Both the position numbers and the translations under genes were made by a program. The notes below the pieces were generated by a model. That model was not told where the DNA came from. It did not search any database and saw only the letters and a program-made list of their open reading frames with translations. A stretch of 64,000 nt of DNA from Metaphire vulgaris (Eukaryota > Annelida > Clitellata > Crassiclitellata > Megascolecidae): contig CM030870.1 in NCBI GenBank assembly GCA_018105865.1, positions 4,172,120 through 4,236,119 on the forward strand, in the 5' to 3' direction. Each line of letters begins with the position of its first letter. Positions within the stretch are counted from its first letter, which is position 1. Positions 41,544 to 54,500 of this stretch are shown here, piece after piece.

Positions 41544-41787
41544 CAGGGCTTTTTTGGGCTGGAACGAGGCGGAACGGCGTTCCGGAAAATCGGAAGAAAA
41601 AAATAGTTGTGGCGACTAAAAAGGTCATCATCTGGAAAACAGAGTGTTTTATAGGGATTTAGGGATTTGAAAACTCCTGTGACGACTAAAAAAAGGTCAT
41701 CGCCGAAATTTAGAGGCACAAATAGAAATCTTGCCCCATTCCGGAAAATACCCCGTTCCGGAAAATATTTTTTACAAAAAAGCCCTG
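41544..41787. mobile_element. 244-bp hAT-like MITE, CAGGGCTTTTTT family
   Basis: Ends CAGGGCTTTTTTGGGC and TTTACAAAAAAGCCCTG. Flanking octamers AATACAGT are identical (41536-41543, 41788-41795). Holds two variant motif copies. A fragment of the same family is at about 25040-25095. Confidence 0.9.
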
Positions 41788-43332
41788 AATACAGTAATAT
41801 TGCAGGTTGGAAAAAGTTTAAAGGCATCACATCATCTATATAGCAACGACGAATATTGGCTCATCGAGTTATTTTGTTTTATACAATAAACAGGGAAACA
41901 ACTCTGAAAACCTTACAAGACGATTTTATGCGCCGACACAAAGACTGACCAGAAACAGCAAAGCGGCAAATACATTTCACACATAGACAACGGAACTGTC
42001 AAAAACAGAAATGATGATAGAACAAGTTTATATTCTGTACTCAAGAAGTAACCACAAGTATTATTTTATAAAAGCTACATTCCCAAAGTACTACGTTCAT
42101 CCATCTATCTACTCGATGCAAATTAACAGGCTATTACAATACTAAAGACATACAGATAACCAGAAATACTAACAGCTTCATTAACTGAACAATTCTTTGA
42201 GCATTTCCTGTGAAATAAGAATCATTAAATTGCACCATAACATTTACTTTCCAGCTTATTATTTCAGCAGTCAACATATTAAATTTATTCCTAATTAACA
42301 ACTGGCTCCATATAAATTAGAATTATTCACACAACAACTTATATATGTACATACATATACACAACTAAGTAAAATGACCTACCTACCGCTACAAACACAG
42401 TTTAACATTGGCAAACGTTTACCCAGAAGTTTACTGCCAACCATCACATCAGCGGTGTTAGTCTATTTTCTGACATCAAATCTTGATTTGCTACCATTAA
42501 TAAACATCTTGTCACAGCAAAACATATCAGCAAATCATTGTGTTGCACATACTATTATCGAAAAAAAAGAATAAATTCTGTAACCAGCAGATATTGAAGC
42601 TAAGCAATGTTGAACAAAGTATGAAATAGTCACCATTTGAGAAACACACTGGATAATTTAACTGCATCTCATACCCTCAGCAGATAATTACAGATTTTGG
42701 CAAAAATTAAGTGTTAATTCAAATGGGAGTGCAGTTCCACATGCATAAACTAGCAGCTGTCCCAACCCGGTGTCTCAGGTCTGCACTCAAAGAGGGACTC
42801 CAAATATGTATTTGAATGCGCTCCTATTGAGAAAATTTTGCAAATGTGATATTTGCTATCGCCACTTTGTACGGGATGTCACAATTTCAAATATTTTCTA
42901 GGGTGTCTTCCTTTGCAATATGAGATGCATCCCCACAATTTCCACAGAATATTTCAATTCACTCCATGACATTTTGATAAATCGTGCAAAGGACAGCACA
43001 GAAACAGGCCCAATATTAACCAGTGAAGACCAACAAATCTCAAAGTACCGTACAATTAATTCTTCATGGATTTAAATCAAATAAAGTAGCAGGCGAGCAA
43101 CATTGAACCTGAGGTAGACCAAGACAATCTGACAGAAATCAAGAAAACCAAAGAAATTCCAGAAGAAGATACAACTGACAATAGGGCTCATCCACATATT
43201 ACATATGCATTTAAAAACAACCACTCGTGCAGAAGACTGGTTGAAATTACACATTAGATTTTAACACAATTACTTTCTCACAGGCAGGCAGTGAAATAGA
43301 TTTTTAAATGTAACAGGTATGATTTCAACTTA

Positions 43333-43791
43333 GGGGCTCATCCATATAGTACATATGCAAAAAGGCATGCTTTCAACCCCTCCCCTGTTGCACACACAGT
43401 ACATACACAAAATCTCCAAAACCCAATCCCCCTCAGTGTGTAGCAGTGGCGTAGCCAGGATTTCCTGAAGGGGGGGTTGGTTTTGATCATAACCAACTTT
43501 GAAAAATCTTGACAAGCAAAAAAGGTCATACTCATCTTTCTTCTTGTACTGTTTTCCTTTGCAGATGTGCTGACAAGCAAAAAGGGTCACCACCTTACAT
43601 CTTTAAATTCTATAGCACTTACAAATTATTTGGGGTCGGAAGCCAAGGGGGTTTTGACCCCCAAAACAGCGTCCGAAAATAAAAATGTATGGGAACACAT
43701 TAAAAAATTTCATTGGCAGCCAAGGGGGTTTTAACCCCCAAAACCCCCCTTGGCTATGCCACTGATGTGTAGGTACTATATGGATGTACCC
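43333..43791. mobile_element. Inverted-repeat element (GGGGCTCATCCATATAGTAC) enclosing a hAT-like MITE
   Basis: Outer ends GGGGCTCATCCATATAGTAC and GTACTATATGGATGTACCC, with TA on both sides. The inner MITE 43444-43764 (CAGTGGCGTAGCCAGGATTT / CTTGGCTATGCCACTG) has flanks GTGTGTAG and ATGTGTAG, 7 of 8. Two motif copies lie inside the MITE (43509, 43570). Confidence 0.8.
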
Positions 43792-44039
43792 TAGCCAAAC
43801 ATATAACTAGCCTTGCTTTTGAAAAAGTGATTATTATAAATTATGATAATCAGGATATTTCTGTGACAACTCAAATAGCACCATAGTGTAGTTGATTGCC
43901 AGAGTGAAAGGCACTAAACAACAGAGTGGAATACTGCTTCTGTAGCTTATGGATGAGCGGCTACTGTGGCACAACTGCCTATCTGGATCTACATTCTTTG
44001 ACAACCACGACCACAGACTATGGATTTTACCCAGATTGA

Positions 44040-44125
44040 GCATTCGTGAATAAGCTGGTGCACTGCGCCAAGCTTTCAGACAGCGCTATAGAAATTTCAT
44101 CTGACTTACTTACTATTTAAACTCA
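44040..44125 (+). mobile_element. LINE 3' tail
   Basis: CAGCGCTATAGAAATTTCAT is followed by a short CTTA repeat, the signature seen at other LINE ends here. Confidence 0.45.
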
Positions 44126-45100
44126 GGATTTTACTTAGATCTGTGTCATTAGAGCTTTCTAGAAGATGATGAATGGGTTTGCCTTAATGTGGGAAGAGTC
44201 TCTGGTGTCTGGACCAGTTTTACGCTAATGGCTGATCATCAACAAAAAACAGCCACTTTTTAAAAAGCAAGGCCAGTTAAAATGTTTGGTTAGGCTGAAA
44301 TCATACCCGTTATGTTTAAGAATAGCTTTCATTTTACAATTATCAAGCCCTAAAAACATTAAGCTCTATACAAAAGGTATTGAACTAAATTTCATGAAGG
44401 GCCATATTTTTTATGACTGGTGCCTAAGGGTCAGGTGTTTTTGAAAAAAAATTACTATATAGGTAATAGAAAACAGGTAGGTTGAAAAAAAGAACTATAA
44501 AGAATTTTGTAAATATGAGTAACAAAGCTTTTTATTGTTTCAGTATTGCTGTGGGCCATTTCACATTCCTTGGTGGGCCAGATCTGGCCCGCGAACTGCC
44601 ATTTGAATACCCTTGGGTGGGAATGCAGAAGAGTGGTAACGTCAATGGGCTGCAGAGTCAATGGGGTTGACTCAGTCTTCACTCAATTGCAGTGGTAAAA
44701 TGAGTAGTAACGGCAACACTGTGAAGGCAACCATAGGTTCGGCAGAATGACTGGCCACCGACCGCCGATGAATGGCTGAACCACCCATGGGCTGATGGCC
44801 AAGAAACCGGGGACCTGCACCAGCCCCTATGGGCATTGAGCCTACAGATGATCCCTTTTTTAAATACTGACAAGATTGTTGATATGCATGTGTAGATGTC
44901 ATAAATGGGGATTAGCAAAACAACACAAACTGTCAAAAGCCCTAATAAAATATGTTCAACAGAGAGTAAAAGTCAAGGCCAAAATAAACAAAATTAAACC
45001 AAGAATAAGAAAAAAACATTACTTTCAATCTCAGTTTAGTCCCCTTCAACATCCCTCTAACCTTATTACTGTGCACCCACTACCGCTGCAATTTTATAAA

Positions 45101-45508
45101 ATGCCTATCCATAAAGTACATCACACCAATTTTTGATCTCTGACCTCCTCCTCCTGCCACTAATTGTCACATATCTTGGACTCCCTCAAAGTGTTTTCCA
45201 TAAATACATCATGCAGGTTTTCTATTTAAAATACTAGAGTTTCTAATTCAATTTTCAGCAGCAAAACAGATATTCAACGTCCTACAATGATAATGAATAT
45301 AATTGAGGCTTAAAATTTAATGTACCTCGGGAAAAAAAGTGTTAATGAGCAATTAAAAACATCTTATCTCCGATAAAGTATATTTATTTGAGGTATTAAT
45401 TTAAACTTAAAATGTGACGCCACGCTGGTCCTTACCTTACTCCCTCCCTCTGCCACAAACTGCCACACTTTCTTAGACCCCTCCCCTCAATCATGACGTA
45501 CTTTATGG
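45101..45508. mobile_element. 408-bp inverted-repeat element, CCATAAAGTAC family
   Basis: Ends GCCTATCCATAAAGTACATC and GACGTACTTTATGGAGGGC. Text next to both ends (CTGCCACTAATTGTCACA; CTGCCACAAACTGCCACA inverted) is related. Confidence 0.65.
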
Positions 45509-46289
45509 AGGGCTCTATTTGCAAAAATGAAAAATAATTTGTTAAAAGTAAAAGTCAGCAGTAAAGTAATTAACTAAAATAAGCAAAAACCTATCTTTAA
45601 AGTTAGCCATTTCACTTTAAGAACAAATATCGTAACTGGATACGCCTAAAGATAGAAAGCTGTCGTCAGTGAGGAAATCGAGGTCGTTACACGAATACAA
45701 GGAAAACCTGAGCAATGCTGTACATTACTAGATGACATAAACAACTTCATAATGAAGTCAGATCTTGGTCGAGGAAAACACTTAACTTAGCACTTGAAAA
45801 ATCACCATGGAACATTTGTATATGAGCCTAAAATCAACCAGAATGACTATTATTCAATAAGCCAATATGCACTGAATATCCTAACAGAAAAAAATGAACA
45901 GATTTTCAAAAGGAACATGAAAAACACCTGAAAATGTAACCAACAAGCAATCTGACATAAAAACTGATTTATCATATATATATAAAACAGTTATATTTAA
46001 CTTTTTAAAAATTATTTCTTTTAACTGTCTAAACAGCAGCTGCATCTCCAAAATCTTCTGGATCTCAATCCAAGTTAATGGTTTGATTTCTTTACACAGA
46101 AGTCATGCGCTTCAAAAACTTAGGCAGCCACTAAAAATTATAAAAAGGAAAATGAATGCTTATATTTAAACAGTCAATCGATATTAGTAGGCAAGTCGGT
46201 GCAAAAATCAAACATATATAATCATCAAAGAAACACATCAACAACTGTTATCTCTGTGACCTGCCAAGTTGGATCAACAAGATACAGAG

Positions 46290-47160
46290 CTTTGCTAATG
46301 AAAAACTATTCCATACATGAAATATTAATAGTGTTAATGAATATCATAAACAACACATAGTGGATTAATTGGCTTCAATGTGCGTTCAATTAAACAATCC
46401 AGAATATTCTAGTAAATATGCAAAATAATTTAATCCTAGAGGCTCACAGCTGAACATTAACTGCACTTCAAATGTTACACATATCAGCAATAGCAACAGC
46501 AAAACATGTAAACAAATCAAGAAACCTTTCATATAAACTTTAAAACACACAGTGCTGTTAATAATAAATGAGAACTTAAAGCCACAGAATATATTGTCGC
46601 ATACAGAAATATACATAAACAAACACATGTCACTTAAATTCCTCCAATGTTTTATTTCTGAAAAAAACACAAAATGAAAAAATGCTCGTTATCCATAAAA
46701 TTATCCAGGAAGAAAACAAACAGGCATTATGTTTTAACAAACAAGACAAAAAGATAATTAAAACCTCCAACATCAGCACCAAAAGAACCAGCAACCATTA
46801 TGACAAATGAAGGCAAAAATAATTTAACATCGTCTTAAGATTATAACTTAACAGCAACGAAGTCCTCGAAACATCAAAGCAGTCATTATAAAGAATACAA
46901 TTTCTAAAAATCAGAGGTCACCCCGGTCACTGCAAAAATTACGATCCATTGCCGGTGTAGCATATTATATTAACTCCCATAAAATAATGACTCCCCAGTC
47001 ATTATTTTATATAGAATAATGAGATACAGAGCTTTGCTAATGAAAAACTATTCCATACATGAAATATTAATAGTTTTAATAATGACTGGGTATATATAAT
47101 AATATAATAATGACTGGGCAGTCCCGTATAATAATGACTGGGAAGTCATTATTATGCGGG
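46290..47160. repeat. Palindrome cluster and 55-bp duplication
   Basis: TTTGCTAATGAAAAACTATT and the following 35 bp occur at about 46293-46345 and 47029-47080. Between 46985 and 47160 the imperfect palindrome AATGACTGGGAAGTCATT and its halves occur four times; another copy is at about 47920-47945. Confidence 0.75.
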
Positions 47161-47744
47161 AGTCATTATTATAATACTCTACCGGCATGTAAACGTTTGC
47201 AGAATTTTTAAAATAATGAAAAAAACATCATCTCTTTAGACCATTAGCAAACAATCCCAAAACATTAAAGTCTTAACTATGGTATTGCAATTCAAAAGGT
47301 GTCAGTAACATTAATCATATATATAAATATACACATATAAATGAACGTATATATATATATATATATATACACACAGGGTATATATATATATATATACAAG
47401 GTATATATATACACACAGGGTATACATATATATATATATATATATATAATGGACAGTGCAGCACAACTACTGGCTTCAATGTTCCACAACATACTAACAA
47501 CTAAATTCTCTGCAACAACGAAACGGAAACGACAAAGCATAACGTGCAGCAAGAGTGCATTTACACAGTGGCACGGCATTTATAAAAACTTATAACATTC
47601 CCTGAAGTGACGTTTTTTTCTCTGAGAATAAGAAAGCACAGGTATAATCAAATCAATTGAACAGACAAAAATATTGTTGGATCATGTATGAATGGCAGTG
47701 AGCAGCACTCAAACAAAGGGCGATGATGATGATGATGATGATGA

Positions 47745-48870
47745 CTACAGGTCCTGAGCCTCCTCGGCATCCAAAGTTCTCTTCCAATGACCTTCGATGC
47801 GTGAAATGATATTATCTAATTCCTAAAACAATGAAAGTTGAACTCATGTTAGAAAAGTCAGTAACAAAAATACACCCAAAATCTCGTTTATTTTTTTAAT
47901 TCACCAAATATAATAATATAATGACTGGGAAGTCATTATTATAATTATAATACCATACCGGCATTTGTGGTTTGTCAAGCTATTAAATGAAGCAAAGCAA
48001 CTGAGATTCATAAAATGAATTGAAAATCTCAAAAAGAAACAATTCAATGATAAACAAAAGTTTAACTACTCGAGCAGTGTGAAATTATATGTTGAAGTAA
48101 ACAAATTCAAGAATAGGCAAGTGCAAACAAAGAAGTTAGAGAGGAAACACTGTAACCGAACATCGCTGAAGTAATCAGACAGAGAAGAATGATTTGGACC
48201 AGACACATACTCAGAATGGACAAAATAATAAACCAAAATTAATTTTCAACTACAAACCAGAGGGGAGAAGATCTAAAGGAAGGCCGAAAAGACGATGGAG
48301 GGACAGATTGGAAGAGGATCTGCACATGGCAGGGCTGAATCTCAATGGAAAAACTGACGGAAGACACCGAATGACTTCAGAAGAAATAGCAAAAGACAGA
48401 ACTTTGGAGAGATGTCATGGAGAAGTCAATATCAGGAGGACGTTGACCTGACTTGACATGACGTACTGAGAATGACTACATGCATCAAAATCAAATTCTT
48501 CATTTCTTTTTATGCAGAATTCTACAGAGCAAACGGCCGCTTCACTCGCCTTCATCAATCGCGTCTTGTCGTAATCCTGCCGATGAGAATAGACGCACAG
48601 CGACAGCTGACTGTGCAGTTTCTCAAGACGTTCCACTTGGAGCCCGCTCGTTCGCTGAACCAGATCGTCGAGAAGATTTTTCAGCCGAGGCAGGTCGACC
48701 ACGACCGTCTTCAACGCCTTCACTAGACTCTGCACGGCCTTGCGCGTCTGGTGATCGTGAATGGCAGCGCTAAAGCTCGTCGTTTTGTCGTTGCATTCGA
48801 CCTTGAACGACGTCGAAGCAAGCGCAGAACTTGATTCAGCCGCAGGAGTAGTACTGTTACTTGAAACATT
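47745..48870 (-). CDS. ATAD2: ATAD2-like C-terminal exons
   Basis: Exon 48550-48870 encodes KNLLDDLVQRTSGLQVERLE then KLHSQLSLCVYSHRQDYDKT, the conserved C-terminal helices of the family. Exon 47745-47822 encodes ELDNIISRIEGHWKRT and ends EAQDL-stop. The intron between appears to use a GC donor (AAG|GCGAGT); the nearby GT would give an immediate stop. Confidence 0.85.
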
Positions 48871-51461
48871 CTGAAACCGCAATTTAAAAATAAATTTTAG
48901 TAATATTAATAAATCTAGGACTACACTACCAAACTCATTCGTCAATTCAGCATTATCGCCAATATACATACTTTCAAGTTACAGTCGTACGGCATTCTTC
49001 ACAAATTTAAACATCATAAATGACAAAAGAACCATTAACAATTGTGCCAAAGACAAGAATATTTAACCCTTAAACCACCAGATACTTTTAACCGAGCATA
49101 CTGAGTAGGCAATGTAACTGAGTATATACTTGGTTCTGGCAGCTTGGGAGTTAACATCCTCTTTGATTATAACTTAGTTTCAGTCCACAGCATAAATAAA
49201 TATCTTTTGAAAAATTTTAGATGTCTTTAGGTAACTAATGCAATCTATAATTAAACACTAAAATGTTTTAAAACTCAATTTAAGATTGAAAGTCAAATCT
49301 TGTACTGAAAATTTAAAATATTCATCAAATCATTTTCATGACCAGTAAAGCATCCAGACACGCTTCTAAAATATTTCAAGCTGTGGAGTTAACTGAATTG
49401 TGGCGTCATGTTTTAGGCCCCAAATACAAACGATCTCATCACACAATTTTCTATGGCAGCAACTGCACTATTCAAAACTCAGAGCTCCTCAAGTGTGATG
49501 GAGCAAATCTAAAACTTCAACCTCTTCCCTCTCTTTCTCTCCCCAATTGGCCACTAGACAGCCTCTATACCCTGGTACAGGGCCATGCAGGAACTAGCTG
49601 CCATGTTGCCATTATTTGCTAAGCTCCTCAGTGTGGAACAGTAGCAACAATACGTCAAAGGTCAGTGTTTATTCTAGGCCTTCTCTGGGGGAAGGGGGAG
49701 GGGAATTCCCCCCCCAAGTTTTAAAATTTCCCCCAAAATTTTTATATGTTGCATGGGTGATGGAAATTTCCCCCAAAAAGTGTGACGACAGGGAGATTTT
49801 ATTTTTTTGGAGAGGGGAAAAATGTAAGGATGACAATTTTTTTTGCTTGGCAGGGTATTTGAGAAGGTATGGTAATAATAGGGAGATTAGGAAGGATGAC
49901 CTTTTTTTGCTTGTCACCACATTTGAAAAAGAAGATAACGTTTTTTCAAGGTTTTGGAGACTCAAACCTTGTCCCCGCCAAACATTTAAAATCCCCCCGA
50001 ATGTCAAGGTGGCTGGAATAAACACTGGTCAAAGGTGAATGTAAGTTCCTCACCCTTTTTGCCTCACAATGCAAATATATCGATGGACAGGCCAGACCAG
50101 TGGTCAAATCAAACAGTTCTTACGGTGGATGACACAGGATCAGGCAACAAAATCATGTTCAATGACAAAACAGTCACAGGCCAAAGTCCTTACTGACTGT
50201 CGATAGAAACTTCATTCATTCAAATACAGGTCCAATTTGTTGTGACCCTCCATCTAAGACAGTGAAATTTGGGGAGAGTCTTTCACCTTCTTCAATCCTC
50301 CTCTGGACAATCGTCTGGTCTGACATTGTGACTGCTCTGAAGAGTCTAGAAATGTTTGCTACCAGACTTAAGATGCACTTGTTTAACAACTCATTTAAGT
50401 GCAATCTGTAAAGTGCTCTTGATCTTGGCCTGCTGTGACTATAGCGCTATATAAGTTGGCATATTAACTAACTAACTAACTAACTAAAACGGTCACATAA
50501 AAGTCCTTATGATGCTTGATATAGAAACTCCATTATATTCAAATACAGCATTAAGTTTGCAAAATGACAGATACTAGATCGGCACCCACCTTTGAACTGC
50601 TGTTGCTGCGTTTTCTAGCTTCTTCGTTAAGTTCAACGGACAATCTACGTCTGGTCTGACATCTAGTTGCATGCTCTGAAGAGACAGAAACTTTTGTAAC
50701 GCCAGATTTCGGATTCGATTCATTCTCTTTTCTTTCGTGCAACTGTTGATCATCCTTTGACGTCTGCAAGTTCGAGGACATTTTCTTGAATTCACCTTCC
50801 GACATTTCCTTTCCGTCTCGAGCGTCAAACAGTAACATTTTTTTCACGGTTCATAACTGTTTGTTGACACCACAAGCAATTTGAAAGACCAATAAAGTTT
50901 TCCTAAATTTCTGATCTACCGATTTTTAATAATTTTGAGAAATAATTGTCATTTTGTAGTGTCTTCTTATTATTGTTGTCCTTATTTGTCTTTCAGCAGC
51001 TGCAAAGGTTTCTTGCCCTCCTGTGAGAGAAAAGACAGAGCAAAAAGAAACGATCGGCATTTGCAGAGGTAGATGAAATGGTTTGAGGTCATTTGAAAGA
51101 ATGAAGGAAAAAAGTTTACCAAAGGCATATACAACTTACTTGACATAAAAGGAACATCAAACAGTAATATCTTTTTCATGGTTCATAACTCAAAATTGAC
51201 AATTGCCAAGCAAATCAACAAGACCAATAAAGTACACAATAAATTTCCTGATCTACAGATCTATGTAGACTAATTTTGAGGAAATATTTTGATACTGTAG
51301 TTATTAACGGTTAACCGGCTAACCGGGCCTAAGAGCAATGCTCAGTTCCTTTAACCTTTAACCTACACTGGTTAACATTTAAATTTGGCCTATAAATGAT
51401 GCTAACTCAGACATATAGTCACAAGTCCTTTGGGAACTAAGCACCAAGGCACACACACACA

Positions 51462-51506
<45 letters not shown>

Positions 51507-54500
51507 CTATACACATGATCAGACACAAAACACATAGCAATGACCTCGATTTTTTCTAGCCTTTGCGATGTCCTCACAAAGCTTTCCAAACTCTGGATCT
51601 AATTCAGTTGCAATGATAGCATTCGTTGTGTCTTTGAGAGCGCATGCACGGTGTCTGATGGCACGATCTAACAACGAAATCATACATTCAGATGTGTTAA
51701 CCCTTAAATCCCAGATATATTCAGATGTGTTAAATACACGTTAAGGTTAAGAATTCTAACGATTGCAATCAAATTATCTGATCAACATTAGCTTCGAAAG
51801 AAATTTAAGTTATTTTCAGTCCAACTACAGCTCTCACAATGCAGTCTACATTTCTGAATAATAACCAATTTCTCTTAAACTAAAAGATATTCAGATATAC
51901 CCAATTACGTATCATAATCTTAAAGCACTGTACTAACTGTGCAATCTTGATTATATGCAAAGTATTTATCTATTACCAATCTGTCATCTTCCAAACCCTA
52001 TGACAGAATGGGTTCAACTCACACAGGAACCCCTAAGATCGGTTCAGCCTTCATGCAGTAGAGGGCGGTAGTAAATGAGTAATGAGCAGTAGCTTTGGCT
52101 GCGAAGGTAAAACACGGGTCTGGAGAAAGCAATGGCAAACTACTTTCGATTAATGGCATAAGCCATCGTGTCACTGTTTGCCAGACACCAGAGATCAGCG
52201 ACGGCCCAACGCTCAAAATCGAATATGGCCTGGGGTGGGGCCCGGCCCGAGCTTTGAGACCCGTCCGGCCCAAACCTTGTGGCCCAAGGTACGGGCAGGG
52301 CTGCAAGGAATATTAACACGCAAAATACAATATTCGAAACCTCAAATAATTTTCATTAATTATATTTTACAAATTATCTTCTTAACTGTTCCTAATTACA
52401 ATTTTTATTTATAATTGTCAATAAAACATTATTTTGTTGCTGTTAGGAAAAGAGGAGGAAAAGGCAAGACTAAAGAAATATAAACTTGAATTTATTATGT
52501 TAATATTGTTAGCGCCAGGCCTGTACAAGACCCGTAGACCGTACATTTTGCGCCTGTAGCCCGTATCTCGAGGCCCGTAGCCCATACCCAGGTGGGCCAG
52601 GCGCCTGGCCCGGTGAGATGAGATGAATGATATACCTTGTGGGTCTTTGTCCGGATTGTATTCAAGTGCATTACTGCAAATGAGATCAATGTCTTGTAGG
52701 AACTGCAGCACTGTTTCGTACTGATGAAGATCAATTCTGCTCATCATTGTCGACAAGTCCATTGGAGTTTTGATAATTTCATGATAATCTGGAACCTTCA
52801 GACAGTGAACCAAAATGCTTGACAGGAAGATTCAATTGAAATATGCAAAGTTGCTAATAATGCAGTATTGCAATACTGGCAATATCCTGCCATACTCATT
52901 AGTATTTGCAGAGGCGTAGCAGCCATACGGACAACCTGGCCAAATGCCAAGGGCCCCCGACCTGCAAAGAGCCCCCGACCCGAACCAAAAAAATTTTTCT
53001 CCCACAAGTTGTAAAATTGTCAGATTGAAAGATGTAAAGTTGTCAGATCGAAAGACCGACAAGCAAAAAAAACAAAAAATGGTCGTCAACATTTTCGTAA
53101 ACATTTTCGCAAACTTGTCAGATCATCTCTGGAAAGGGCCCCTTGCCCGTTTTTCGCCAAGGGCCCCCGAGCATATTGCTATGCCACTGAGTATTTGCAA
53201 AGAAAATTGCAATGCTCTTATGATTTAGTACAGTATTTTGTTTAGCAACATTTAAAAGTTCAATTTTTGGTAATAGTCAAAAATCCTGAAGCACCATTTT
53301 TCTCTTATGAAAAAATTCCTTTCAGAGCATCACATCTGTTTGGGTGCAAAGCAGCAACGATAAAATGGAAAACATCTGACATTTTAGTTGAAAAAACACA
53401 GATGATATGTCTGATGGTTGATCTGAATAAAGGACAGAAAAAGACAACTAGTGACAAATCATCTGTTAAAACTCAATACTCAAACGATGAATTAAAGCAA
53501 GTTACGCACCTCGAGGATGTCGACCGGCTTTAAAAACACACAAAATTTGCGATCTCTTCCAAGTTTATTGATGACGTCTCGCAAGAACAGTCTCAGCTCC
53601 CTCAGCGTTACTTCCTCCTGTTCGACAAGACGTTCCTCTTCGACAGCTGTCAGTTTCCTTGGCTCAGGATTTGGTGCTTTTGGTAACACCTCGAGTTTTC
53701 TCTCTGCATATTTACCATCCACAAATTACAATCAGACAATATAGTTTAGAGCAGTGGTTCTCAACCGGGAGGTAAGTACGAGAAGTGCTCAAGTGTCACA
53801 AAGGATTTTAGTCAAGATAGATCATAATGGTAAAATTAATTATCAGTCTCACGCAATGTTTCCCAACATGGGGCACAGACCCCACTGATGGGGCGTGGAA
53901 AATTTTCATGGGGCATGAAAGTTTAGCCAGTTCAGTTGATTGAGAAGTGTGAGATGACTGAAGCAGTAAATAAAAATGCCAAATAAATATAATTACTAAA
54001 AAATTCTATAAGTGCATATTTATATATGTAATATAAGTGCACTACGTGCTGAGTATACATATTATACATATATATGACTAACTAGTTGTTAAAAGTTCAA
54101 AGCTATGATCTTACAATCATAATGGAAGGTCTTTGATCTTTGTGGATCATATGTTTCTTTGGTATATAAATCAGTTTTTCGGGGATCTTTATTAAACAGG
54201 TTCAAACATCAAATTATACAATTTCAACTATAATTTTCAACGTACATAATTTGCTTTAAACCATTGCTTTATTCAGTGATGGGATGTTTCGAGACACTGT
54301 CTGGCACTGTCACTGGGACTCAGGAGGATTTTCAATGTATTGGTCTTAAAATGGTCAGTGTCATGCACTCTTAACCCAAATAAGGTTTCTAGCATGTCAT
54401 ACCCACATGTCTTGGTCTATAACGATCTTCAAGACCGAAAGACTTTTTAGTATTGGAGGTTTGATAGCTACACCGCGAAAAACAGGTTGTCTGGGTTTTT

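Larger units (their letters stand above)
36456..47744. other. 11-kb gene-free interval between receptor and ATAD2-like gene
   Basis: No convincing exon on either strand. Contains MITEs (36904, 38199, 41544, 43333, 45101), a decayed LINE (39400-40620), LINE tails and long AT-rich text (41800-43200, 45500-47700). Part of the right end may be 3' UTR of the ATAD2-like gene. Confidence 0.5.
48871..50589. other. ATAD2 intron with MITE and LINE tail
   Basis: AT-rich. Contains the hAT-like element 49663-50027 and a LINE end at 50220-50490. No exon seen. Confidence 0.5.

Noticed and set aside
42374..42574. 66-codon plus-strand frame in AT-rich intergenic DNA
   Set aside because: No splice context, no domain, no homologous repeat; length expected by chance.
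50982..51179. Minus-strand frame with EGKKPLQLLKDK as an ATAD2 exon
   Set aside because: Exon 51545-51667 joins exactly in phase to 50590-50816, and the conserved C-terminal exons follow, so an exon here is not needed. The frame covers a duplicated intron piece.
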